Positions 1-8,413 of a DNA stretch of 64,000 nucleotides are shown here, in pieces. Positions within the stretch are counted from its first letter, which is position 1. Every line of letters starts with the position of its first letter. A program made the translations under genes and the position numbers. The notes under the pieces were generated by a model. That model ran no database searches. It worked only from the letters and a program-made list of their open reading frames with translations, and was not told where the DNA came from. The stretch is from positions 806,001 through 870,000 of the forward strand of contig NZ_CP049859.1 of the NCBI RefSeq assembly GCF_011400295.1, given 5' to 3'. The stretch comes from Erysipelothrix sp. HDW6A (GTDB lineage: Bacteria > Bacillota_I > Bacilli_A > Erysipelotrichales > Erysipelotrichaceae).

Positions 1-1
1 T

Positions 2-490
2 AGTGTTGGTGAAGTCGAGAGGGAGTTTCGAGCACAACTTAAGAGATTTAAAGAGTCTGGTAAAAAGTTGACTCATATTGACTCACATCATCATATACAT
101 ACTCTGTTAGGTCCAGAAGTATTTGAAGTGGTTATGAAAATTGCTAGTGAGGAAAATGTCCCAGTTAGAAGACCACTTTCAGATATGATAGAAATTACTA
201 AACGATACAATATTCGTCTAACAGATAAACTTGATTTAAATTTTGGTGGAGGCAAAAATGAAAAGAAATCTACAATATCACATTTCTTAGGAATACTTGA
301 AAAGTATATTAATACCGATGAGATTGTAGAAGTAATGTGTCACCCTGGAATTGTTGATCAAAATTTACGTGAAATATCAAGCTTTACTACTTTAAGAGAA
401 ATAGAGCTGAATACACTAACAAGTCACGAAGTATTAGAATATGTAAAAAGACATAACATAGAGCTGGTTAACTTTTCATCTGTGAAATGA
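2..490 (+). CDS. ChbG/YdjC-family carbohydrate deacetylase, C-terminal part (5' end outside window)
   Basis: The reading frame is open from base 2, with no start in the window, so the N-terminus lies upstream. The visible 162 residues carry the family's second metal/active-site motif THIDSHHHIHT and the late VEVMCHPGIVD histidine motif. Both are characteristic of ChbG/YdjC polysaccharide-deacetylase-like proteins, which remove acetyl groups from amino-sugar oligosaccharides such as chitobiose phosphate. The first metal site (NADDYG) would be upstream. A second, complete family member lies at 19134-19907 and ends with a similar ELTSFETLK tail. A strong terminator follows. The family call is secure; the substrate is unknown. 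Confidence 0.85.
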   Translation, partial: SVGEVEREFRAQLKRFKESGKKLTHIDSHHHIHTLLGPEVFEVVMKIASEENVPVRRPLSDMIEITKRYNIRLTDKLDLNFGGGKNEKKSTISHFLGILEKYINTDEIVEVMCHPGIVDQNLREISSFTTLREIELNTLTSHEVLEYVKRHNIELVNFSSVK

Positions 491-516
491 TAATCACTGT
501 TAAAAAAGGTTATAAT

Positions 517-550
517 ATCGCCATCAATATATGATGGCGATTATTATTTA
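517..550 (+). terminator. Rho-independent terminator after the ChbG-like gene
   Basis: A perfect 10-bp stem (ATCGCCATCA / TGATGGCGAT, 517-526 with 532-541) has a 5-nt loop and is followed by a T/A-rich tail. Confidence 0.75.
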
Positions 551-724
551 TGATGCAAAATATATTTTTGAATTAATTAGATAGATATAGAACAGCGATA
601 GATTGAGTGGAGAATATCTCAAACACTCGTATAAATGATATGATAACTTAAATTTGTGTGCTTACGAATAAATATTGTTTTGATTATTTCCAGTTGCATT
701 ACGAAATGGTATTGGGTTAAAAAA

Positions 725-1197
725 ATTGCAATAGCTCTTATGCTTGTCTTTGAAGATGCTTAGAAGACAAATGTAGCTAATGAAGATGTAGAAATTTTCG
801 AAATAAGAAATAATGGAGATGACCTTAAAATTGCCTTTACTCATGTGACTAAAGTCCATGACTTTTTTCTATATTGGAAAGACTGGTATCTTCGCTGGAA
901 AAATTGCGAGTATAGAAAACGATATTCAAGTGTAATGGAGAAGAAAGATCATAAGGCATTAATATACCCCATCACTATGTCATAAAATATGCATAATATG
1001 GTACTTGGAAAGAGCACCGTATGATTATTATAGACAAATAGTAAAGTTTAATAAGGCAGTACTAACGATTGATGCATTACTGTAATAATGAGGTTACCTA
1101 TCTTAAGAGGACAAGTATAGGAGAACTTAAACTCAATGAGAGTTTAGATCTTGGAGAGTATAGAATGCTCACGCAGGAAGAAATAGCTTTGTTTTAA
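725..1197 (+). pseudogene. Decayed coding remnant in a 740-bp gap
   Basis: Between 550 and 1205 there is no intact gene, but two stretches read like protein in different frames. One (about 725-986) runs IALMLVFEDA, a stop, then TNVANEDVEIFEIRNNGDD and continues to a stop near 986. The other (about 1084-1197) reads TSIGELKLNESLDLGEYRML and ends TQEEIALF before a stop at 1195-1197. The second resembles the C-terminal end of a small enzyme such as a Nudix hydrolase, but this is only an impression. In-frame stops and frame changes suggest a gene that has rotted. The parent family is not identified. Confidence 0.35.
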
Positions 1198-1205
1198 TTG
1201 AATGT

Positions 1206-1230
1206 TAAAAAAAAGGCGACCAGTGGTCGC
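1206..1230 (-). terminator. Terminator of the padR/DUF1700/DUF4097 operon
   Basis: A GCGAC...GTCGC stem (1216-1220 with 1226-1230) is followed on the minus strand by eight T residues (A-tract at 1207-1214 on the plus strand). It lies directly after the DUF4097 stop codon. Confidence 0.75.
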
Positions 1231-1232
1231 TT

Positions 1233-2105
1233 TTATTGTGCAATTATTATGTCATTGGAGAAGCCATCTGCATCAATAATCAGTGAAGGAAGTTGTGAGT
1301 TTGATGAAGCATGGTTAATGTTACCTATTTGAGATTCGGAGTATCCTGACTTTCTATTATTGAGTGAGTTTGAGAAGCCACTTAGTTTAAAGTGATGTGC
1401 AAAAGAATTGTCACCTTCATGGATTGTAAGTTTATTTGAAAAGCCCTCCAACTTAAGTTTAAGTCCAAGATTTATGTTTTCAAGTTCTATTTCACTAGAA
1501 AATGTATTTGAAGAAATTACCCCGGAAATATTGTCAGTCTTCATTTCAACAATCATTGCCTTAATATCAAATAATGAATCGATATTACGAATAAACATCG
1601 ATGTATTTAATGAGTTTATCTCAAAATATTCTAAGTTTCGAGACACTTCTGAATCCATATTAAGATTATGAACCAAACCATTTATTTCAATACTTCCAGA
1701 GAAAGATTCTGGCAAGTATATATCAACATTTTTAAATTTTGGTGTCACACAGATGCCAATTGTAAGCGACTGAGCACAGAAATCTGTAGCTCCATTAATT
1801 ACAAGTTTATTATTGATCATGGATGTTGAGTAGTCTTGATGATCTCCAAAAGACTCAACCTTTACTTGATCATCCTGTGTAAAATAGATGTTTAGTGATT
1901 CGAATAAAGACGCATTCACAACTAATGTTTCAATCGAATTATTAAACAGCTCTTCTCTTTGTTCAAAGGAGCTGGATACTGTAACGGTATCAAGAGTATT
2001 CGTTCTTAAGTTTTGTAGTGGTCTTACAAGTGCGAGTGAGCATAAAACAATGCCAACTATAATAAGTACAATAGGAATCCAGACTTTATCTAGGAATCTT
2101 CTCAT
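1233..2105 (-). CDS. Membrane-anchored DUF4097 (putative adhesin-like beta-helix) protein
   Basis: This 290-residue protein has one N-terminal transmembrane segment (about residues 7-29, VWIPIVLIIVGIVLCSLALV). The remainder is a serine/asparagine-rich repetitive beta-strand region (FSGSIEINGLVHNL, ISGVISSNTFSSEIELENIN), which is the DUF4097/DUF2807 type. Such domains are expected outside the membrane. The start overlaps the DUF1700 stop by four bases, giving translational coupling. The trio PadR, DUF1700 and DUF4097 is a widespread Bacillota envelope-stress or sensing module of unsettled function. Family assignment is good; no enzymatic role is seen. Confidence 0.7.
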   Translation of the reverse strand: MRRFLDKVWIPIVLIIVGIVLCSLALVRPLQNLRTNTLDTVTVSSSFEQREELFNNSIETLVVNASLFESLNIYFTQDDQVKVESFGDHQDYSTSMINNKLVINGATDFCAQSLTIGICVTPKFKNVDIYLPESFSGSIEINGLVHNLNMDSEVSRNLEYFEINSLNTSMFIRNIDSLFDIKAMIVEMKTDNISGVISSNTFSSEIELENINLGLKLKLEGFSNKLTIHEGDNSFAHHFKLSGFSNSLNNRKSGYSESQIGNINHASSNSQLPSLIIDADGFSNDIIIAQ

Positions 2106-2689
2106 AGACTTGCTCCATTTAAAGAGCGGCTTAGGGCATTCATCGTATTCTTAACGAAACGATTTAATACTTTCAGTCCAAGTATCGATAACCATGCTGT
2201 ACCAAGCCCTAATGATAGGAGACCAAGTGTCAATAACACTGTTTCTAAGATTCCTACTGTAGAGATAATACCAGCAGGAAGCATGACGCTAAGAGCCGGA
2301 GAAATGATCACAAGTACGGACGATAAACAGAAAACCACGCCTGTAAAGATAAAGGCAAATAAGACGATATATGCAGAGAAAACGAGTGGCACTACAAACA
2401 TTGCTGCGAATAAATATCCAATGATTCTCACAATTTTTAAGAGTGTATCACTTGATTGATTGTGTCTTGTTTGGGCTTTGTTACTATTCTGCTGCTCAGA
2501 ACGATTGGTAAATTGATGTGCCATATCAACTGGATCACCAAGTTCAATGCAAATTTCATCCTCGGTTTTTCCTTCTTCAGTACCGAAGTCAAAGTGACTT
2601 GCTACATCAATAATAATGTCATCAACTTCATCAGGATTTAATCCTTGTAAATGTTTTCTTAGTATAAATAGATATTCGTTTCGTGTCAT
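2102..2689 (-). CDS. DUF1700 (HAAS-type) membrane protein
   Basis: This is a 195-residue protein. The N-terminal 60 residues are a soluble helical domain (MTRNEYLFILRKHLQGLNPD, then FDFGTEEGKTEDEICIELGDPVD) typical of DUF1700/HAAS proteins, which usually act with PadR regulators. Several hydrophobic segments follow between about residues 85 and 180, predicting a multi-pass membrane protein. It overlaps padR upstream and the DUF4097 gene downstream by four bases each, so the three are translated as a unit. It probably signals between the membrane and the regulator, but that is inference. Confidence 0.75.
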   Translation of the reverse strand: MTRNEYLFILRKHLQGLNPDEVDDIIIDVASHFDFGTEEGKTEDEICIELGDPVDMAHQFTNRSEQQNSNKAQTRHNQSSDTLLKIVRIIGYLFAAMFVVPLVFSAYIVLFAFIFTGVVFCLSSVLVIISPALSVMLPAGIISTVGILETVLLTLGLLSLGLGTAWLSILGLKVLNRFVKNTMNALSRSLNGASL

Positions 2690-3006
2690 AATTCACTGTC
2701 TCCCTGTAGTAATTCGTTAACGTGTTGAGTAAAATCAAACCATTCTTCGATTTTATCAGATGTATATTCTCGACCAAGATCTGTTAAAGCATAATATTTA
2801 CGCGAAGGACCTTGTGTTGATTCTACAAGTCGAGTAGAAACCAAACCTTCATCCTTAAGTCGTTTGAGTAGTGGGTACATTGTACCTTCAGAGATTTGAA
2901 TTGTCTCTGAAATCAAACTTACAATTTCATACCCATAACGCTCTCTACGTGATAATAATGCTAGTACACAAAGTTCGAGAACACCTTTTTTAAATTGTGT
3001 GTTCAT
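2686..3006 (-). CDS. PadR-family transcriptional regulator
   Basis: This is a 106-residue winged-helix protein starting MNTQFKKGVLELCVLALL. It contains the PadR hallmarks GYEIVSLI, EGTMYPLLKRLKDEGLV and SRKYYALTDLGRE. The start at 3006 is chosen because an AGAGGTGA ribosome binding site sits just upstream; a longer reading from 3033 would bypass it. PadR proteins are small dimeric repressors. This one is first in the operon with the DUF1700 and DUF4097 genes and very likely controls it. An imperfect palindrome overlaps its own promoter (3038-3056), supporting autoregulation. Confidence 0.88.
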   Translation of the reverse strand: MNTQFKKGVLELCVLALLSRRERYGYEIVSLISETIQISEGTMYPLLKRLKDEGLVSTRLVESTQGPSRKYYALTDLGREYTSDKIEEWFDFTQHVNELLQGDSEL

Positions 3007-3023
3007 CGGTTCACCTCTACTAG

Positions 3024-3056
3024 ATATTAACACAAGGTACTTTGTATTACAAGGTA
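3024..3056 (-). promoter_or_regulatory. padR promoter with overlapping palindromic operator
   Basis: On the minus strand, TTGTAA (3052-3047) and TAATAT (3029-3024) are separated by 17 bp, a standard sigma-A layout. A 19-bp near-palindrome, TACTTTGTATTACAAGGTA (3038-3056), covers the -35 element, as expected of a repressor site. Confidence 0.6.
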
Positions 3057-3219
3057 GTGATAAAAATTTTAGAAAAGGAAGTGTTTATCGACATAATATT
3101 TTTTAAGTGAGATATCTTTGTTGTGAATAAAGTAGAATGATGAAGAACTGTGTTAGATTAAGTGAAAACTATCACAAATAAATCAAAGAGTGATAAGATA
3201 ATACAAAAGGAGGGTGTTT

Positions 3220-4368
3220 ATGAGTAAGTATGATGTTTTATTTGAATCCGTTACATTAAGAAATGGTGTTGAGTTAAAGAATCGATTTGCTTTAGCTCCT
3301 ATGCTAGCTTTTGATGCTGATGAGAAGGCGAACGTGACAGATGAAGGTGTAGCTTATATTGAGCGAAGAAATAACGTAGGTGACCTTTTAATTGCAGGAG
3401 CTCATGCAATTTCTGTTCATGGCTTAGCAGGTAATGGTCAGATTGGTATCTTTGACGATAATCAAATTGAGGGATTAAAAAGATATGCAAGTGCTATGAA
3501 GAAGAAGGGTCATAAGGCTATTGCTCAACTTCATCACCCTGGTAGAGAGTCAACATATTCATACCAACTATTTGGTAAGGTATATGGTCCAAGTGCTATT
3601 GACTTCCCATTCTTAAACTATCCTATTACTGAGCTAAGTGAAGAGGAAGTATGGGATGTAGTTAAAGAATATGGTGAGGCAACACGTAGAGCTGTTGAAG
3701 CTGGTTATGATGGTGTAGAGATTCATGGTGCTAACCATTATCTGATCCAACAATTCTTTTCTGCATATTCAAATGTAAGAGAAGACTATTGGGGTGGAAG
3801 TTTTGAGAAACGCATGAACTTTGCGTTGGAAGTAGTTAAAGAAGTAAAACGAGTAGCTAGTGAATTGGCCAATGAATCCTTTATTGTTGGTTATCGTATT
3901 TCACCTGAAGAAGTTCATGGTGATACAGTTGGATACACAATTGACGATGCCTTAGAGTTAATTGATAAAGTCGTCGATGCAGGTGTTGATTATCTACATG
4001 TATCCTTATTTGGACCAGAGAGCTATAAACTTGTCGCAAGCAAAGGAAATCAAACAGAAGCTATGAATGCCTTAATTCATAAAAAGATTGCTGGAAGATG
4101 CCCACACATTGTTGTAGGGTCTATTAACACTCCTGAGATTGCACTTGATGCCTTGAACTATGGTGACGTACTTGCATTAGGAGTTGCTTCATTAGCTGAT
4201 CCTGATTTTTCAGAAAAAATTAATACTGAAAGATTCGATGAAATTAATATGGATGTTACGGGAAGACAGGATGATTTACATATTCCTCATAAACTCGTGC
4301 TTGTCTATGGTATGGAAGGAAACCCATTGCCACCTGTTACAGGTATCGAAAGCTTTACTGTTAAGTAA
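3220..4368 (+). CDS. Old yellow enzyme family NADH:flavin oxidoreductase (NamA/YqjM-like)
   Basis: This is a 382-residue FMN-dependent ene-reductase-type TIM barrel. It shows the N-terminal LKNRFALAPM strand, QLHHPGRES, the catalytic/FMN signature EIHGANHYLIQQFFSAYSN with RED and GGSFEKRMNF, and the phosphate-binding VVGSINTPE and LALGVASLADP. There is no C-terminal Fe-S/NAD domain, so it is the short class rather than a 2,4-dienoyl-CoA reductase. The start at ATG 3220 is preferred over GTG 3214 because AAGGAGGG lies 5 bp before the ATG. It is monocistronic. The physiological electron acceptor cannot be told from sequence; roles in reducing electrophilic enones are known for the family. Confidence 0.87.
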   Translation: MSKYDVLFESVTLRNGVELKNRFALAPMLAFDADEKANVTDEGVAYIERRNNVGDLLIAGAHAISVHGLAGNGQIGIFDDNQIEGLKRYASAMKKKGHKAIAQLHHPGRESTYSYQLFGKVYGPSAIDFPFLNYPITELSEEEVWDVVKEYGEATRRAVEAGYDGVEIHGANHYLIQQFFSAYSNVREDYWGGSFEKRMNFALEVVKEVKRVASELANESFIVGYRISPEEVHGDTVGYTIDDALELIDKVVDAGVDYLHVSLFGPESYKLVASKGNQTEAMNALIHKKIAGRCPHIVVGSINTPEIALDALNYGDVLALGVASLADPDFSEKINTERFDEINMDVTGRQDDLHIPHKLVLVYGMEGNPLPPVTGIESFTVK

Positions 4369-4492
4369 TAAACATACCGTTCATTAAACCGAATAAACAC
4401 TATTGCGCACTTGTCAATGGAATGGTTGAAGAAGCGTTGTATTCATTAGTGGTTTGAGTATAATAATATTAAGGTGACAAGATTTTTACTAT

Positions 4493-4511
4493 TCGTAAAT
4501 GAGCCTGAGAA
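4493..4511 (+). repeat. Left arm of a 19-bp perfect inverted repeat
   Basis: TCGTAAATGAGCCTGAGAA is the exact reverse complement of 5022-5040. With a one-base gap, the match extends about 6 bp further outward (TTACTAT against ATAGTAA). Confidence 0.85.
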
Positions 4512-4851
4512 ACCTTTGTGTAATTGTAGATTCGTCTTGTCACCCTATTTATGTAATGTACAGAACATTTCCTAGGAATTGTTCTTTTTTGTTGCAACTT
4601 AATATTTGAAACTATGGCATTTTTCTAACATGCATATTCTCGACATATCAAAAGTAGATGCAGTAACAAGCATAACACATAGCATTACAATAGTAATAAA
4701 CGCAACTAAGCAGTAGGTTTTGAAAAAGTAGTGGGATACTAAATTCTAATTAGTAAGTACGGTGTTATTAGTAATATTAAGTGATTAAATTGTATCAAAA
4801 ACTTAGTTAACAAAAATGTTCGGTATTTCACTGGAAAGCAGTTCACTTAAA

Positions 4852-4881
4852 TTGACTCTAAAGTTTAAGTTAACGTATTAT
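4852..4881 (+). promoter_or_regulatory. Candidate promoter inside the inverted-repeat segment
   Basis: TTGACT (4852-4857) and TATTAT (4876-4881) have an 18-bp spacer and point toward the surface-protein gene at 5105. No start codon lies nearer, so it would give a long leader of about 215 bases. Confidence 0.5.
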
Positions 4882-5021
4882 GGGGTTAGAACGAAGATAA
4901 TACCGGTATGGAGGTGAATTCGAATGATATGTATTGTCTAATATCGTGACTGACTTGTAAAAGTGATTCCAGTGATTAGGAATCATACTCATTACTTACT
5001 GAATAATAATCCACAAATTAA

Positions 5022-5040
5022 TTCTCAGGCTCATTTACGA
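5022..5040 (-). repeat. Right arm of the 19-bp perfect inverted repeat
   Basis: TTCTCAGGCTCATTTACGA is the exact reverse complement of 4493-4511. Its inner half also pairs with 5059-5068, forming a 10-bp hairpin in the leader of the LPXTG gene. Confidence 0.85.
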
Positions 5041-5104
5041 TAGTAAGAGAAACACTCTTCGTAAATGAACATACTTAATAATTTCAATTTAGGAAGAGTA
5101 AATT

Positions 5105-7213
5105 ATGAACAAACATTTTATACGACTGGGTCGTGTATTTTTAGTTATGCTTTTATTACTAGTAAACGTAAACTTGGATCAAAAAAGTTCTATTTCCGCA
5201 CTTGAAGGAATACCAGCAGGAACTATCTACGAATCGGATGAGAATTCTACGTCGTTAACCTTAGTTGGGGAGTCCACAAACTCTCATACGCATCCTTTCA
5301 TGCTTTGGGTACAAAATGACCTTGTACTCATTGCGGTACGATCGACTCATGATTTAAAGAGCATGGATGTAATTGGTACAAGTACAATTCATAACATTGA
5401 TATGAAGGTCCATGCGGATCTAGAGAAAATCACAGTCGATGACAAAGCGAATCTAAACCCTGCTAACGATTTATCAGGAGATCTAAAAGATGCACACTGG
5501 ACGATCTTCTCATTTCCAAAGAGTATTATTTCTACAAATGGTACCTATCATTTCTTTATTGAGGGGATTGGTAATGGACATGATGTTGAGGAGGATTATC
5601 AAGTTATTATTCCACCAGTGAAAGCAATGATAGAGAAAACTTGGATTAATGGTCCAATGCCAGAAATAGAACTGACATTACAACGTCGTGTTTTAGGAAG
5701 TGAATACGAACTTGCGACCGGATTACCAAACAAAGTCATCAATAATCCAATTACTCTGACACCTCATGAAAGTGGTGAAGCAAGCTTTGTATGGGATGAA
5801 CTTCCTTATACGAATACGATTGGTCAAATTTATGACTATAACGTCAAAGAAACAAATCCAGGTTCAGGGTATACGCTAAATACTACAAGTAGTTATGATG
5901 AACACACGCTAACTTACTACTTCTCACTTACTAACACCTACACACAACCACTTGGTGATGTGAGTGCTAAAAAAACTTGGGTAGGTGGATCGGTAAGAAC
6001 TGCTGTATACTTCGAATTTTACCGCAGTACCGATGGCATGAACGCTGAACTTTTAGATACTGTAATGCTTGATGGAGAAGTAGACGAAATCAATAGCCAG
6101 GCTAGAGAAACATCTCCTTGGGTTTACACCTGGTCGTCTTTACCACATAAAACAATTGATGGTATCGCCTACAACTATTATGTTGTGGAAGTGAATGCTT
6201 TACCTAACTATATCTCAAGTGGTAGTGGAGGTCTTGAGGTAACAAATACTTACGTTATTCCTCTTAATGATGTAACGGTATCGAAGGATTGGGTTGATGG
6301 TCCATTAGAAAGACCGATAGTTCAGCTTCAATTGTATCGTAATGGCGTGGCGTACCTTGAACCTGTAAGCTTAGAAAATGGTATCTCAGAATATACTTGG
6401 TATGACTTGGAAGCAACAGATATCGATGGTAATCCATATGTTTATACGGTTGATGAAGTGGATGTACCGATGAACTATGAAAAATCGTTAAGTGAAGATG
6501 GACTTACCGTTACAAATACTTACGTGATTCCAGTGAAGGATGTTACTGGATATAAGGAATGGATTGATGGACCCGTTGAAAAACCTACTGTTGAGCTGCA
6601 ATTATTCCGTAACGGAAAAACATACCTGACACCGGTAAAATTAGAAAGTGGTACTAACGACTTTACATGGTATAGCTTAGATGGTACGGATATATACGGA
6701 AATCCATATGTTTATACAGTTGATGAGGTTAATGTACCAATGAACTATGAGAAATCATTAAGTGAAGATAGACTAACCGTCACCAATACCTATGTTATTC
6801 CTTTAATTTCAATTACAGGAACAAAAGTATGGATAAATGGACCGAAAGATAAACCAATGATTGAGTTGCAACTCTATCAAGATGGGGATCAATACGGTGA
6901 TGAAATTTATCTATTGAATGGTGATTTAAGCCACACATGGTTCAATGTTGAACAAACAGATAGAATGGGTAATCCATATACATATACAATTGATGAACCA
7001 ACGATCCCTGCTAACTATACTAAATCAATAAGTGAGGACGGTTTAACAATCACCAATACGTTCCATGAACCAGTCAAAGATGTGGAGGTAATTCCTTTAC
7101 CATCTACAGGAATTGATGATGATAGTGTCGCAACACTTGTGATTGTTTTAATCGTAGGTGGTATCGGTGTATTGCTGTATCAACGAAGAAATCGAAATAA
7201 AGATAGAAAATAA
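5105..7213 (+). CDS. LPXTG cell-wall-anchored protein with five Cna-B domains
   Basis: This is a 702-residue secreted protein. A signal peptide occupies about residues 1-32 (LGRVFLVMLLLLVNVN core). A unique region of about 150 residues follows, then five Cna-B-type beta-sandwich repeats of about 90-115 residues. The repeats start with K-x-W-(I/V)-(N/D/G)-G-P/S and end with (V/I)TNTYV(I)P; the last ends ITNTFHEP. The Lys near each repeat start, the VDE glutamate and the TNTY asparagine are the residues that form internal isopeptide bonds in this family. Repeats 3 and 4 are nearly identical. The sorting signal is LPSTG at 665-669, then a hydrophobic segment and RRNRNKDRK. A sortase should attach it to peptidoglycan. 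AGGAAGAG precedes the ATG. No ligand can be predicted; the promoter may be phase-variable (see the upstream region). Confidence 0.88.
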   Translation: MNKHFIRLGRVFLVMLLLLVNVNLDQKSSISALEGIPAGTIYESDENSTSLTLVGESTNSHTHPFMLWVQNDLVLIAVRSTHDLKSMDVIGTSTIHNIDMKVHADLEKITVDDKANLNPANDLSGDLKDAHWTIFSFPKSIISTNGTYHFFIEGIGNGHDVEEDYQVIIPPVKAMIEKTWINGPMPEIELTLQRRVLGSEYELATGLPNKVINNPITLTPHESGEASFVWDELPYTNTIGQIYDYNVKETNPGSGYTLNTTSSYDEHTLTYYFSLTNTYTQPLGDVSAKKTWVGGSVRTAVYFEFYRSTDGMNAELLDTVMLDGEVDEINSQARETSPWVYTWSSLPHKTIDGIAYNYYVVEVNALPNYISSGSGGLEVTNTYVIPLNDVTVSKDWVDGPLERPIVQLQLYRNGVAYLEPVSLENGISEYTWYDLEATDIDGNPYVYTVDEVDVPMNYEKSLSEDGLTVTNTYVIPVKDVTGYKEWIDGPVEKPTVELQLFRNGKTYLTPVKLESGTNDFTWYSLDGTDIYGNPYVYTVDEVNVPMNYEKSLSEDRLTVTNTYVIPLISITGTKVWINGPKDKPMIELQLYQDGDQYGDEIYLLNGDLSHTWFNVEQTDRMGNPYTYTIDEPTIPANYTKSISEDGLTITNTFHEPVKDVEVIPLPSTGIDDDSVATLVIVLIVGGIGVLLYQRRNRNKDRK

Positions 7214-7284
7214 TAGAAGTAACGGAGGTGTGGTAGTTATCATTTAGGAGTAACCATATACCGGGACTCTAGCAAACGAAAGAA

Positions 7285-7350
7285 AAGCATCTCATATTTG
7301 TACGATTGTTGATAGACAGATATATGTACAAATGATGATGCTTTTTTTTG
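7285..7350 (+). terminator. Terminator after the LPXTG gene
   Basis: A long stem (AAGCATC...ATTTGTAC with GTACAAAT...GATGCTT, 7285-7303 with 7326-7343) is followed by eight T residues. Confidence 0.8.
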
Positions 7351-7496
7351 TTAGGGATCATTAATTGGTGTGAGTTTGTTCCCAAACTTTCTTTCATTTA
7401 AGAACACTTTGATTTCGTAGATAGTTTTTTGATAGAATATTATGTATATACGATTATCATATGTATAATAATTATATGAGAGGGATAGTGGTGATC

Positions 7497-8330
7497 ATGA
7501 AACTAATTGGAATAGATTTAGATGGGACATTGCTGAATTCAAATCAAGAAATTAGTAGAAATAATGTGGAAGCGTTAAAGAAGGTTCCAGAGGACTCCAT
7601 GGTCTTTATTTGCTCTGGCCGTGAGACTACTGATATTATGAATATTTTGTCAGAGTATAAATTAAAGATTCCATCGATTGGATTGAATGGTGCCTTGGGC
7701 TATGATGGTAAAAGAAAATTGTTCGATTTCTTCTTCGATAATGAGACTGTTGTATCTGTAGCTAAAGTGTTATCTGGTATGCCAATAAAAGTGTACACTG
7801 ATAAAGAAAGTTACGAAACGGATGGTTATTATCAACACTTGATTGATCTCTTTGATGAGGTAGGTAGTGAATATGGAGTTGAAGAGTTAAACTATGAACT
7901 AAATTACGAAAAAACAATTAATTCAATTTCATTTAAAAACATTGATGAACTAATAAATATAGGACTAAAAGTCTATAAATTCTTTGTGTTTATTCCCAAT
8001 GCAGAAATAAAAGCAAATCTTGTTGAACTCTTGAATGAAGTTGAAGGCGTTTCTGTTACTGAATCATCTGCAGTAAATATTGAGATAGTACCCGAAAATG
8101 TATCTAAAGGCGAAGTTTTTGGCTTGTTAGAATCAATCTATAATTTAGAAAATGTAACCCGCATTGCGATAGGTGATAGTTTGAATGATGTTACTTTGTT
8201 TGAAGAATCTGACTATAGTTTTGCAATGGCAAACAGTCATGAAGAAATCAAAAAAATAGCAACACACCATACTGCATCTAATGATGAAGATGGGGTTGCC
8301 ACTGTGCTTGAAGAAATTATCCATTTATAA
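7497..8330 (+). CDS. Cof-type HAD-superfamily phosphatase
   Basis: This 277-residue protein begins MKLIGIDLDGTLLNSNQEIS. It has HAD motif I (DLDGT, nucleophile Asp), motif II (FICSGRE), a cap domain in the middle, and motifs III/IV at the end (SKGEVFGLLE, IAIGDSLNDVTLFEESDYSFAMANS). This is the class IIB (Cof) subfamily, cytosolic hydrolases of sugar or cofactor phosphates. The start at 7497 is chosen because the motif follows directly; an upstream in-frame ATG at 7461 would add 12 non-conserved residues. It stands 83 bp before nagA and may be co-transcribed, hinting at a sugar-phosphate substrate. The exact substrate is unknown. Confidence 0.85.
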   Translation: MKLIGIDLDGTLLNSNQEISRNNVEALKKVPEDSMVFICSGRETTDIMNILSEYKLKIPSIGLNGALGYDGKRKLFDFFFDNETVVSVAKVLSGMPIKVYTDKESYETDGYYQHLIDLFDEVGSEYGVEELNYELNYEKTINSISFKNIDELINIGLKVYKFFVFIPNAEIKANLVELLNEVEGVSVTESSAVNIEIVPENVSKGEVFGLLESIYNLENVTRIAIGDSLNDVTLFEESDYSFAMANSHEEIKKIATHHTASNDEDGVATVLEEIIHL

Positions 8331-8413
8331 AAGATTATTTGCTGAATAAAAGATTTCTTAATATGTGTAACCGATACTTAGTCGAGAGCGATAAGCTAAA
8401 GAGAGGGACGATT

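Larger units (their letters stand above)
4369..5104. other. 736-bp non-coding region with inverted repeats and an internal promoter
   Basis: No credible gene is present. The region holds a 10-bp stem GGTGACAAGA (4473-4482) pairing with TCTTGTCACC (4535-4544). It also holds one arm of a long inverted repeat (4493-4511), a good promoter (4852-4881), the matching arm (5022-5040), and a hairpin TCATTTACGA/TCGTAAATGA (5031-5040 with 5059-5068) just before the next gene. The arms are inverted, so the DNA between them could in principle flip and reverse the promoter; this is an inference. Confidence 0.6.

Noticed and set aside
662-859. Minus-strand ORF of 65 codons in the 5' gap
   Set aside because: It has no ribosome binding site and no recognisable protein features, and it lies opposite a plus-strand stretch that looks more like decayed coding sequence.
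4473-4544. Riboswitch upstream of the first LPXTG gene
   Set aside because: The GGTGACAAGA/TCTTGTCACC stem has a 52-nt loop with no motif I recognise, and it lies more than 500 bp from the gene.
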